Shown here: piece by piece, positions 1 through 5,957 of the stretch
Numbering within the stretch: the first letter of the stretch is position 1
Layout of the letters: each line of letters starts with the position of its first letter
Source of the DNA: Gemmatimonadota bacterium
Lineage (GTDB): Bacteria > Latescibacterota > UBA2968 > UBA8231
Length of the DNA: 5,957 nt
Reading direction: 5' to 3'
Assembly (NCBI GenBank): GCA_028875335.1
Contig: JAPPEF010000209.1
Location: forward strand, 1 to 5,957
Program-made: the position numbers and the translations under genes
The notes under the pieces: model-generated
The model's database searches: none
What the model was told of the DNA's origin: nothing
The model's input: only the letters and a program-made list of their open reading frames with translations

Positions 1-1159
1 CCAGATCGAAGTCCGCGACGGAGAACACCGCGTCTTCGAGTTGGTTGCGCTGCGGGTCAGTCCCGAGGCGGTGCAAAATTTCGACCAGCAACTTGGCGTT
101 GAGAAAGCCTTCGAGGCTGACGAAGCTGTGGTTAAAGGGCGTATAGGGGTCTTTTAATAGTTCCGCAGGCGGCTGTGGGGCGTAGCGAGTCATCAAGTCG
201 CGGTACTCTTGGACTGCGGGTATGGATGTATCTTCGTAACTGGGCACCACTTGGGAGTTTACCAGCCACTGCGTGTAGCGCTGGCTGTCGTCACGCCCCT
301 CGGTGAGCAGTTTGAGGAGATTTTCGCTGCCGACAAACGACAAGTTGGCAAAGGGCACCTCTAGGCCGAGATCGACGGCATCGCGGGCAAAGGCCGCGCA
401 GGCCGCATAGGCACCGATGCAAATTACCGCTTCGGGCTTGGCTTCCTTGAGGATTTCGACCTGTTTGCGCATTGTGCCGGTGAATCGTTCGCCGCGGCGG
501 TACGTGGCCTCGCCGACGATTTGCTCGCCGTGCTTTTTCAGGGCGCTGCGCACACCAGCCCAGCCACTGCGGCCGTACGCATCGGCTTGATAGAACACGG
601 CAATGCGCCGGCGGTTGACGCGCACGAAATTATCGACTAGGCCAGCCGTTTCTTGGCGGTAGGAGGCGCGCAGGTTAAAGGCGAAGGTGCCATAGGGGGG
701 TTCGCGCTGGGGTTGGGCTCCGGTGAAGGGGAAGAACAGCAGGATGTTCTGGTCTTGGAATTTTTTGAGGATGGGCAACACGCGCGTCACCGTTGGCGTG
801 CCAACGTAACCGAACAGCAAAAACACCTGATCGTCGAGCATCAGCTTCATGGTGTTTTTGACCGAAGGGCCGGGCTGGTAGCCATCGTCGTAGGCTTTGA
901 CCTGTACGGTGCGGCCAGCTATGCCCCCTTGCTGATTTACGTGGGTAAAATACGCACCAGCCCCTCGATAGAGTTCGATGCCCAACCCTCGGGAGGGGCC
1001 AGAGAAAGCGGCGGACGTGCCGAGGATGATCTCGGTATCGGTCACGCCAGATTTCGTCGGCAGCTCGGCGGGACGGGCGGCAAAGGCCCGCAGTGCGTGC
1101 CACCAAGGGGCGACCAAGCAACCGGTAAGGCCGGCACGGAGCAGCGATCGCCTCGTCAT
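1..1159 (-). CDS. ABC transporter substrate-binding protein, branched-chain amino acid type (3' end off the window)
   Basis: The minus strand is open from an ATG at 1159 to the left edge: 386 codons without a stop. The product resembles periplasmic-binding type 1 (Leu/Ile/Val-binding, Peripla_BP_6) proteins, which capture a solute outside the inner membrane and pass it to an ABC permease. The N-terminus MTRRSLLRAG fits a twin-arginine export signal, with a possible Ala-Phe-Ala cleavage site near residue 27. The mature part opens with a typical TDTEIILGTSAAFSGPSRG segment, followed by the family-like stretches GAGAYFTHVNQQGGIAGR and VFLLFGYVGTPTVTRVLPIL. The last visible residues (SVADFDL) match the part of the family near the C-terminus, so probably only 20-50 residues are missing. 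An in-frame ATG at 1168 would add MRA; neither start has a convincing ribosome binding site. No permease or ATPase gene is visible. The family is confident; the ligand (amino acid, amide, urea or other) cannot be told from the sequence. Confidence 0.9.
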   Translation of the reverse strand, partial: MTRRSLLRAGLTGCLVAPWWHALRAFAARPAELPTKSGVTDTEIILGTSAAFSGPSRGLGIELYRGAGAYFTHVNQQGGIAGRTVQVKAYDDGYQPGPSVKNTMKLMLDDQVFLLFGYVGTPTVTRVLPILKKFQDQNILLFFPFTGAQPQREPPYGTFAFNLRASYRQETAGLVDNFVRVNRRRIAVFYQADAYGRSGWAGVRSALKKHGEQIVGEATYRRGERFTGTMRKQVEILKEAKPEAVICIGAYAACAAFARDAVDLGLEVPFANLSFVGSENLLKLLTEGRDDSQRYTQWLVNSQVVPSYEDTSIPAVQEYRDLMTRYAPQPPAELLKDPYTPFNHSFVSLEGFLNAKLLVEILHRLGTDPQRNQLEDAVFSVADFDL

Positions 1160-1227
1160 TGCTCTCATACTGTTACCGCTAGCTTCTTTTTGCTGGAGGG
1201 GCCAGCATGTGGTCGGGATATAAGGCA

Positions 1228-1257
1228 AATAAAGGGGTTTTGCTGGTTGTGGGTCAA
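1228..1257 (-). promoter_or_regulatory. Possible sigma-70-type promoter for the substrate-binding protein gene
   Basis: Reading the minus strand, TTGACC (1252-1257) matches five of six bases of a -35 box. After an 18-base spacer comes TTTATT (1228-1233), which matches four of six bases of a -10 box. This would leave an untranslated leader of roughly 60 bases before the ATG at 1159. A second AT-rich hexamer (TTATAT, 1218-1223) lies too far from the -35 element to pair with it. The assignment rests on consensus matching only, and the host's sigma factor preferences are unknown. Confidence 0.3.
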
Positions 1258-1387
1258 GTTCGTCCGCAATAGTAGGCGCTGAGATTCGTCCGCCGGTGCC
1301 GATCTCGGAAATGCGGACTTTGGGGTGGACTTGTGGAGGATTTTGACAGTTTTTTGAGGCCGACCAATCTCACCACCCGCAAACAGC

Positions 1388-1392
1388 AGGAG
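1388..1392 (+). promoter_or_regulatory. Ribosome binding site of the beta-propeller gene
   Basis: AGGAG sits five bases before the ATG at 1398. An in-frame TGA at 1344-1346 with no ATG between it and 1398 leaves that ATG as the first possible one. Together these fix the start of the 666-residue protein. Confidence 0.8.
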
Positions 1393-1397
1393 CCTCC

Positions 1398-3398
1398 ATG
1401 CAACCGCTCACCTCCCGCGCTCCCACCTTACCGCCGACTCTGCGCCCTCGCGTGGCCTATTACGACTTGGGCATCCCCTTTGTCGGTGCCGTGTGGAACG
1501 GCTTTTCCATCACCTACGACCCTGCCAATGGACATACTTTGGCTTGGGGGGCCGAATTCTCCCAGGATGGGGCGCACTACTTTTGCAACGATCTCGACAC
1601 CGGCAGTTTGGAAGTTTTTCCCATGCCCTGCCGCGAGCATGGCCCCGTCTTCCAGGCCGCAGACGGCACCATTTACGCCCTGATCATGTCCGGCTTGTCG
1701 GCTGATCACGGCCACCATCTCATGGTCTTTGACGCTCAGAACCGGACCTTCAGTAGTCTGGGGCGTCCCGCCCCCGGCGATCAGCGCCTCCTGTGCATAG
1801 AAGAGCGCGACGGCCTGTTGTACATGGGCGGCCACGAACTGGCCGAACTGTTTTGCTACGACCCGCAAAAGCGGTGCTTTGACAAACTCTGCCGCCCGTT
1901 TGCTCCGCCTACTGATCGCCTAGTGAATATCCAATTGCTGCCCGACGGCCGCCTGCTGCTCAGCGGCTATCCGGCTGTCCCGAACAAGATCTACGATGTG
2001 GAAAGCGGTCAGTTGAGCGATGTACCGCCCGCAGCCGAGGGGATTGCCGGCGCTGTATCCGAAGGGGATCGCCTGTTTTTGGCGGCTGGTGAGCAAGTGC
2101 GCGTCCTCAGCGCCGATTTTACCGAAGTGGTCCGCCTCGACAGTCCTAGCGCGGCGCTCGTGCCTTTAGCCTTGGGCCGCAATAGCCGCGCCAGTGATCG
2201 TGGGGTGGTGTACGCTTGGGCTGGGGATCAATTGGTGGCCATCGACGCCCAGACCTTGGACCTCCGCTCCATTTGCCAAGGTCCTTTCGCCGGCATATCG
2301 GGGCTGAGCAAAGACGGCCATTTGGTCTTCGCCCAAGTTGAAGAGGGACGCGCCACTATGGTGGATCCCGACACCGGCGACCGGGAAGAACGCAGTTTTG
2401 AAGTCTATCAAGGCAGTCGTGGTAGCGCGGTATGCGCCCTAGGTAGAGGGCCTGAAGGCAAAATCTACGGTACCAATATTTACGGCATGCACCTGTGCGC
2501 CATCGACCCCGATACCGATGCCATAGAGGATTTGGGGTACACTTGGTCTGGCGGCGAGCTCTACCACGTCCACGCTCACCAAGACAAGCTCTACGTCGGC
2601 AGCTACGGCGGCTCCAACATCGGCGTGTACGACCCGAGTCAGCCGTGGAATCCCGGCTCGGAGGACGACAGCAATCCGCGTAATTGGGGTCAGTTGGGTC
2701 AAAATCAGAACCGACCCTTTGAGGCGGTGACCGGCCCCGACGGCCGCATTTACGTGGCCAACCGCAGCAATTACGGCATTCCCGGCGGCTCCTTGGCTTC
2801 GTACGATCCCGCGACCGGCCTCGATGATAGGGAAATCTACCTCGACCCCGAGCAAAGCGTGCAATGCGTGGCTGCGGATCAGCGCTATGTGTACGGTGGC
2901 ACCAGCATTTACGGGGGGCGCGGCTCGGAAGTCACCACCCGCGACGGCCTGTTGTTCGCCTTTGACCCCCAGACGAGACAGCGCATTTGCCAACTGCGGC
3001 CAGTGGAAGGGGCCAACACGGTCACCAGCTTGGCCGTCCACCCCTCGGGGTTGGTATTTGGTACCACGGACAACCGCCGCTTGTTCGCTTTCGATCCGGA
3101 GCGGTTTGTCGTCGAAGAAGTGATAGGGCCCCTGCGCTCGGAGGGTACCAGATTGATGGGCGTGCCCGAAGGGGTGGAGATGTTTCCGCTGATCTGCGCT
3201 TCTGACGGCTTTATCTACGGCCTGACGCGCTTTGACCTGTTTCGCATAGACGGCTCGTCCCGCGTCCTAACCTATCTCAACGATCCGCCCCTGCCCGAGC
3301 TCTACGCCCTAACCGAAGGGAATCCCGGCGTGCTCTACATGAGCGCCGGCACCCACGTCATCAAGTGCCTGCTGAGGCCGCCGCCCTTTTACCGCTGA
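1398..3398 (+). CDS. Large beta-propeller repeat protein of unknown function (666 residues)
   Basis: The protein is built of repeats with the pattern 'DG-x-(I/L)-Y-x-G ... L-x-x-(F/Y)DP-x-T', typical of propeller blades in the PQQ-like, NHL/SMP-30 and WD40-like groups. Clear examples are ADGTIYALIMSG (88-99), RDGLLYMGGHE (137-147), GPDGRIYVANRSNYG (446-460) with ASYDPATG (467-474), and HPSGLVFGTTDNRRLFAFDP (548-567). I count about fourteen between residues 45 and 660, which could form two seven-bladed propellers or one continuous array. There is no signal peptide, lipobox or membrane segment at the N-terminus (MQPLTSRAPTLPPTLRPRVA), so it looks cytoplasmic unless exported by another route. 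No lyase or lactonase active site can be assigned. It is transcribed alone, divergent from the binding-protein gene and convergent with the phosphodiesterase. Roles such as a sugar or lactone enzyme or a protein scaffold are possible but unsupported. Confidence 0.88.
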   Translation: MQPLTSRAPTLPPTLRPRVAYYDLGIPFVGAVWNGFSITYDPANGHTLAWGAEFSQDGAHYFCNDLDTGSLEVFPMPCREHGPVFQAADGTIYALIMSGLSADHGHHLMVFDAQNRTFSSLGRPAPGDQRLLCIEERDGLLYMGGHELAELFCYDPQKRCFDKLCRPFAPPTDRLVNIQLLPDGRLLLSGYPAVPNKIYDVESGQLSDVPPAAEGIAGAVSEGDRLFLAAGEQVRVLSADFTEVVRLDSPSAALVPLALGRNSRASDRGVVYAWAGDQLVAIDAQTLDLRSICQGPFAGISGLSKDGHLVFAQVEEGRATMVDPDTGDREERSFEVYQGSRGSAVCALGRGPEGKIYGTNIYGMHLCAIDPDTDAIEDLGYTWSGGELYHVHAHQDKLYVGSYGGSNIGVYDPSQPWNPGSEDDSNPRNWGQLGQNQNRPFEAVTGPDGRIYVANRSNYGIPGGSLASYDPATGLDDREIYLDPEQSVQCVAADQRYVYGGTSIYGGRGSEVTTRDGLLFAFDPQTRQRICQLRPVEGANTVTSLAVHPSGLVFGTTDNRRLFAFDPERFVVEEVIGPLRSEGTRLMGVPEGVEMFPLICASDGFIYGLTRFDLFRIDGSSRVLTYLNDPPLPELYALTEGNPGVLYMSAGTHVIKCLLRPPPFYR

Positions 3399-3408
3399 GA
3401 GTAGTTCA

Positions 3409-4200
3409 CTATACGAGGGCTTCCCGCACCACTTGTCCGGCCCAATCTGGTGCCGGTGCCACTTCGAGCAAAGCGGCAATAGTCGTCGGGTTGTCGATGA
3501 TGCTCACCGGCTCTTGCAAGCTCCGTCCGGGGGATACCGCAGGACCGGAGATTACCCACGGAATGGTCATGTCCTCGTCCATTTCCGTGCCATGGGTGCG
3601 CTCGTGTCCTCCGTGGTCGCTGGTGACGATGGCCACGGTCTCTTCTTGGTTGACAGCCTCCAACACCGCGCCAATGGCTGTATCGGCCCGTCCAATAGTG
3701 GCCAGATATTCGGCCGACATCCAATCGTGATTGTGGCCGGCTATATCGGTGCAGCCTAGATAGACAAAGGCGAAATCGGGCGTCCATTCCCGCAGGGTCG
3801 CCGCGGCCAAGCTGGCCAATTCCAAATCTCCGTTTGGTTCGTGGCAATTGTTCATATAGTACGAGCGGTCCAGCGAGCCTGGGTCGGCCAGATCGCGCAA
3901 TTGCTCCCAGTTATAGAAGAAGGCCGTGCGCTTGCCAGCTTGGTGCAGTACGTCGACTAGGCTGGGCACGGGTCTGACTTGGGGCACCCAAGTGTTGGTG
4001 AGGATGCCGTGCCGTTGTGGGGGCACACCGCGAAACATGGAGGTGTGGCAGGGCAAGGTAGATGAGGGCATTACGGTGCGGGCCGTATAGGTGCTGGCAC
4101 CCTCGCTGATCAAGCGATCGACGTGGGGGGTGGAGGCCTGTTGCAAGCCGTCGGGCCGCAGTCCGTCGAGGACAAAGAGGATGACGCGTTGTGGAGACAT
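3409..4200 (-). CDS. Alkaline-phosphatase-superfamily phosphodiesterase / nucleotide pyrophosphatase-like enzyme
   Basis: The 263-residue product fits the type I phosphodiesterase/nucleotide pyrophosphatase family (Phosphodiest domain), two-metal enzymes that cleave phosphate mono- or diesters through a Thr or Ser nucleophile. All expected active-site residues are visible: Asp12 in ILFVLDGLRPDG, nucleophile Thr48 in MPSSTLPCHTSMFRG, Asp152 and His156 in GCTDIAGHNHDW, Asp195-His196 in VTSDHGGHERTHG, and His203 in the same motif. It is short for the family (catalytic domains often exceed 350 residues) and begins straight at the first strand with no signal peptide, so a cytoplasmic role is likely. 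The reading frame extends upstream to 4482, but that part overlaps the dehydrogenase gene and has no domain character; ATG 4200 has a good ribosome binding site. It is probably the last gene of an operon, 29 bp behind the dehydrogenase. The substrate is unknown; phosphonoacetate hydrolase-like activity is an alternative. Confidence 0.93.
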   Translation of the reverse strand: MSPQRVILFVLDGLRPDGLQQASTPHVDRLISEGASTYTARTVMPSSTLPCHTSMFRGVPPQRHGILTNTWVPQVRPVPSLVDVLHQAGKRTAFFYNWEQLRDLADPGSLDRSYYMNNCHEPNGDLELASLAAATLREWTPDFAFVYLGCTDIAGHNHDWMSAEYLATIGRADTAIGAVLEAVNQEETVAIVTSDHGGHERTHGTEMDEDMTIPWVISGPAVSPGRSLQEPVSIIDNPTTIAALLEVAPAPDWAGQVVREALV

Positions 4201-4205
4201 GGGAT

Positions 4206-4211
4206 TCCTTT
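4206..4211 (-). promoter_or_regulatory. Ribosome binding site of the phosphodiesterase gene
   Basis: On the minus strand AAAGGA lies five bases before the ATG at 4200. This site decides the start in favour of the 263-residue form, since the longer open frame would begin inside the dehydrogenase gene. Confidence 0.75.
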
Positions 4212-4229
4212 CTTGGGGCACTAATGCGA

Positions 4230-5279
4230 TTACGCGCTTGCGTACAGTTTCGCATCGTGCGGTTTTAGTGGATACTTCGGCACTACACCTCGGTTGACGA
4301 TGTTTTCCGGCGCTGGCCAGTGGCCCTTGAAGACGGAGGCCAGATTGCAGACGCCAGTGCGCGCCACGTCTTCGCCAGACTGCACCGAGTGGGCGGAGAC
4401 GTGAGACGTCATCAGGACGTTGTCTAGTTCCATGAGGGGATGCTGCAAGGTCTGATCTTCGTCCGTGAACACGTTGAGCCACTCGTAGGTATCCAACGCC
4501 GCGCCGGCCAGAGGCCCTTCCTGCAGTACTCGCACCAGCGCATCTTCATCTACTAAGGCGCCGCGAGACGTGTTAATGAGGTAGGATCCTGGCTTCATCT
4601 TGCGCAGCAGCTCTTCGTCGAACATGTGGTAGGTGTCCGCGTTTAGGGGAACCTGCAAGGAGACGAAGTCGGACTCGGCTAGTAGCGTTTCTAGGTCCAC
4701 CATTTCGATTTCCAAGTCTGACGGTAGAGGTGCCTGCAAGTTTCTGCGCGTGGCTAGCACCCGGAGCCCAAAGGCCTTAGCGCGGCGGGCGACCATCTCG
4801 CCGGTGGCTCCAAAGCCGACGATGCCCAGCGCACAGGTCGAGAGTCGCTGCAACTGGGTGGACTCGGCGCGGGCTTGGCGGAAGCGGCCGGCGCGCATGT
4901 GCTGCTCCATCCTCGGCAATTGGCGGGCTAGGGACAACAGCATGGCCATGATGTGGTCGGTCATTTCCTCGGCGCAGAAGAAGGGGGCATTGGAGACGAT
5001 GATGCCGCATTCCGTGGCCTTTTCTACAGCGATTTTATCGGTGCCATTGCCGAGGCGAGAGATCAGGCGGCACCGGTTCAGCGATGCGACCACGGTCTCG
5101 GGCAAGCCGGTTGAGACGACGGCGACGGCGTCGCAGTTAGATAGTCGACGAATGAGTTTCTGCGGGTCCTCTTCCTCGACGTATTCAGGTTCAATACCGA
5201 ACTTGGCGTACAGCAATTGCTCCAGCTCGCCGGCTGGGTACATGGTGGCGTTGAGGCGGATGAAGCGGAAGGACGCCAT
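4230..5279 (-). CDS. D-isomer-specific 2-hydroxyacid dehydrogenase, C-terminal-binding-protein-like group
   Basis: This 349-residue protein has the family's two-domain layout and normal length. The family interconverts 2-hydroxy and 2-oxo acids with NAD(P)H in the cytoplasm. The catalytic domain contains SRLGNGTDKI (74-83) and SNAPFFCAEEMTDH (96-109). The nucleotide-binding domain has a Rossmann glycine motif, GFGATG (155-160), in GIVGFGATGEMVARRAKAFG. Catalytic Arg239 lies in INTSRGALVDEDAL and the probable acid/base His293 in TSHVSAHS. The usual 'DVxxxEP' segment reads DTYEWLN (263-269), so Leu268 stands where the catalytic Glu normally is; Glu266, two residues earlier, might substitute. 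The start at 5279 is the first in-frame ATG, 13 bp after the stop of the upstream hydrolase gene; its ribosome binding site is weak, which suggests translational coupling. A second ATG at 5243 would cut into the first strand. The substrate cannot be named. Confidence 0.93.
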   Translation of the reverse strand: MASFRFIRLNATMYPAGELEQLLYAKFGIEPEYVEEEDPQKLIRRLSNCDAVAVVSTGLPETVVASLNRCRLISRLGNGTDKIAVEKATECGIIVSNAPFFCAEEMTDHIMAMLLSLARQLPRMEQHMRAGRFRQARAESTQLQRLSTCALGIVGFGATGEMVARRAKAFGLRVLATRRNLQAPLPSDLEIEMVDLETLLAESDFVSLQVPLNADTYHMFDEELLRKMKPGSYLINTSRGALVDEDALVRVLQEGPLAGAALDTYEWLNVFTDEDQTLQHPLMELDNVLMTSHVSAHSVQSGEDVARTGVCNLASVFKGHWPAPENIVNRGVVPKYPLKPHDAKLYASA

Positions 5280-5292
5280 GACTCTGAACCGA

Positions 5293-5957
5293 TCACCAGG
5301 TCACTTCCATCATGTCCCGCGCCCAGTACATAGGCCCATCGAAGACGCTTTTTACCTCGGCGATTCCCTCGGTGGTCTCTGCTGCGGGATCGAGGGTTAC
5401 TGACTGGTGGTTGATTACCAAGCGCTTGGCACCGGCCTCGGCGGCCATGCGCCCGGCATTTAGGGTGCCGGTTTCGGAGATGACGCTGGGGAAGGTTTGG
5501 ATCTTCTCCTCCCGATGCACGGCCTCCATCACGAATAGGTCTGCATCCCACGCTAGCTCGACTACGGACTCGATCGGCGCGGTATCGCCGCTGAAGGCGA
5601 CAACGCCTTCTTCGGTCTCGAAGCGGAAGCCGTAGCATTCGATGTAGGGCTGGGCGTGCTTGACCTCGCGCGCATAGCAGGTCCAGCCTTCTCCTGCGGC
5701 CACTTTTCCCTCGGTGTATTCGGTTGTGTGGACTACCGGTTCCGGTCTGGAATCGCCCACGCCGCCGCGCATCTGGTAGGCGTGGACGCTCATGGGATGA
5801 TTGGTGCGGGCGATCACGTCGTACCAAAAGAGGCCATTGGGACTCCAGATACCGTCGGTGATGCGCTTGATCGGGGGAGGCCCGTAAACGTGGAGGTCTG
5901 GCTCGGTGCCGATGCACTGGTCGAAGCGCGTCATCAGGAAGCAGAGATAATCGGAGA
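5293..5957 (-). CDS. Metallo-beta-lactamase-fold hydrolase, ribonuclease Z-like (5' end off the window)
   Basis: The frame is open to the right edge, giving 220 C-terminal residues. They match the second half of MBL-fold hydrolases of the RNase Z/arylsulfatase-like type, which use two metal ions. Probable metal ligands, numbered from the first whole codon, are His100 in REVKHAQPYIECYGFRFET, Asp124 in VAFSGDTAPIES and His183 in KRLVINHQSVT. The visible part starts SDYLCFLMTRFDQ; in relatives the HxHxDH metal motif lies just before such a segment, so here it should be a few codons beyond the edge. For this reason the ATG at 5934 is internal, not the true start. It is the most upstream visible member of the three-gene row, with 13 bp to the dehydrogenase. 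It could be a true tRNA 3' processing enzyme, but its company with metabolic enzymes favours a small-molecule ester or lactone hydrolase. The fold is confident; the substrate is not. Confidence 0.92.
   Translation of the reverse strand, partial: SDYLCFLMTRFDQCIGTEPDLHVYGPPPIKRITDGIWSPNGLFWYDVIARTNHPMSVHAYQMRGGVGDSRPEPVVHTTEYTEGKVAAGEGWTCYAREVKHAQPYIECYGFRFETEEGVVAFSGDTAPIESVVELAWDADLFVMEAVHREEKIQTFPSVISETGTLNAGRMAAEAGAKRLVINHQSVTLDPAAETTEGIAEVKSVFDGPMYWARDMMEVTW

Noticed and set aside
1144..1151. GCGATCGC palindrome, the cyanobacterial HIP1 repeat
   Set aside because: I noticed only one copy in nearly 6 kb; in HIP1-bearing genomes it is usually much denser, so it is probably chance and no evidence for a cyanobacterium.
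653..1282. A 209-residue open frame on the plus strand
   Set aside because: It lies almost wholly opposite the substrate-binding protein gene and its product is low in pattern and rich in Gly and Arg; it looks like a shadow of the real gene.
1160..1397. Possible tRNA, small RNA or riboswitch in the divergent intergenic region
   Set aside because: I found no cloverleaf, no long hairpin and no T-run terminator in it on either strand.
2439..3041. A 200-residue open frame opposite the propeller gene
   Set aside because: Antisense shadow: the Val/Ala-rich composition follows from the codon use of the propeller gene on the other strand, and it has no ribosome binding site that I could support.
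4201..4482. Upstream extension of the phosphodiesterase to an ATG at 4482
   Set aside because: The extra 94 residues are arginine-rich, overlap the dehydrogenase gene in another frame and have no family similarity; ATG 4200 has a good ribosome binding site and starts at the first conserved strand.
5078..5917. A 279-residue open frame on the minus strand spanning the hydrolase-dehydrogenase boundary
   Set aside because: The product is extremely rich in Arg and Pro and is a frame-shifted reading of two genes with clear family matches.
5293..5934. MBL-fold hydrolase starting at the ATG at 5934 as a complete 213-residue protein
   Set aside because: The frame stays open to the right edge and the seven residues before this Met (SDYLCFL) fit the family. 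A start at 5934 would leave out the HxHxDH metal motif, so the gene is taken as cut by the window edge.

Overview
The window holds five protein-coding genes and little else. Two are cut by its edges. Overall GC is high (about 60% by eye) and the genes are tightly packed. A probable twin-arginine export signal on one protein and the family mix point to a bacterium, probably Gram-negative and probably from an environmental lineage. There is no rRNA or other phylogenetic marker, so I do not name a phylum.

Left edge to 1159 (minus strand): most of an ABC-transporter substrate-binding protein of the branched-chain amino acid/amide type (periplasmic-binding type 1 fold), with its C-terminus beyond the left edge. 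Next is a divergent intergenic region of about 240 bp (1160-1397) with a plausible promoter for this gene and a good ribosome binding site for the next one. From 1398 to 3398 (plus strand) lies a 666-residue protein made almost entirely of beta-propeller-like repeats. I count about fourteen, which would fit two seven-bladed propellers. I cannot assign it a function.

From 3409 to the right edge (minus strand) is a tight gene row, transcribed right to left: a metallo-beta-lactamase-fold hydrolase (N-terminus off the right edge), a D-2-hydroxyacid dehydrogenase related to the C-terminal-binding-protein group, and a compact alkaline-phosphatase-superfamily phosphodiesterase. Intergenic gaps are 13 and 29 bp, so they are probably one operon. 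The phosphodiesterase ends only 10 bp from the end of the propeller gene, which converges on it.

How the genes work together is not clear. A dehydrogenase, a zinc-type hydrolase and a phosphodiesterase in one transcript suggest a small-molecule catabolic or salvage cassette, and the binding protein and propeller protein may or may not belong to it. I saw no RNA genes, mobile elements, CRISPR arrays, phage genes or recognisable defence genes. The oddest molecular detail is in the dehydrogenase: the usual catalytic glutamate position appears to be occupied by leucine.
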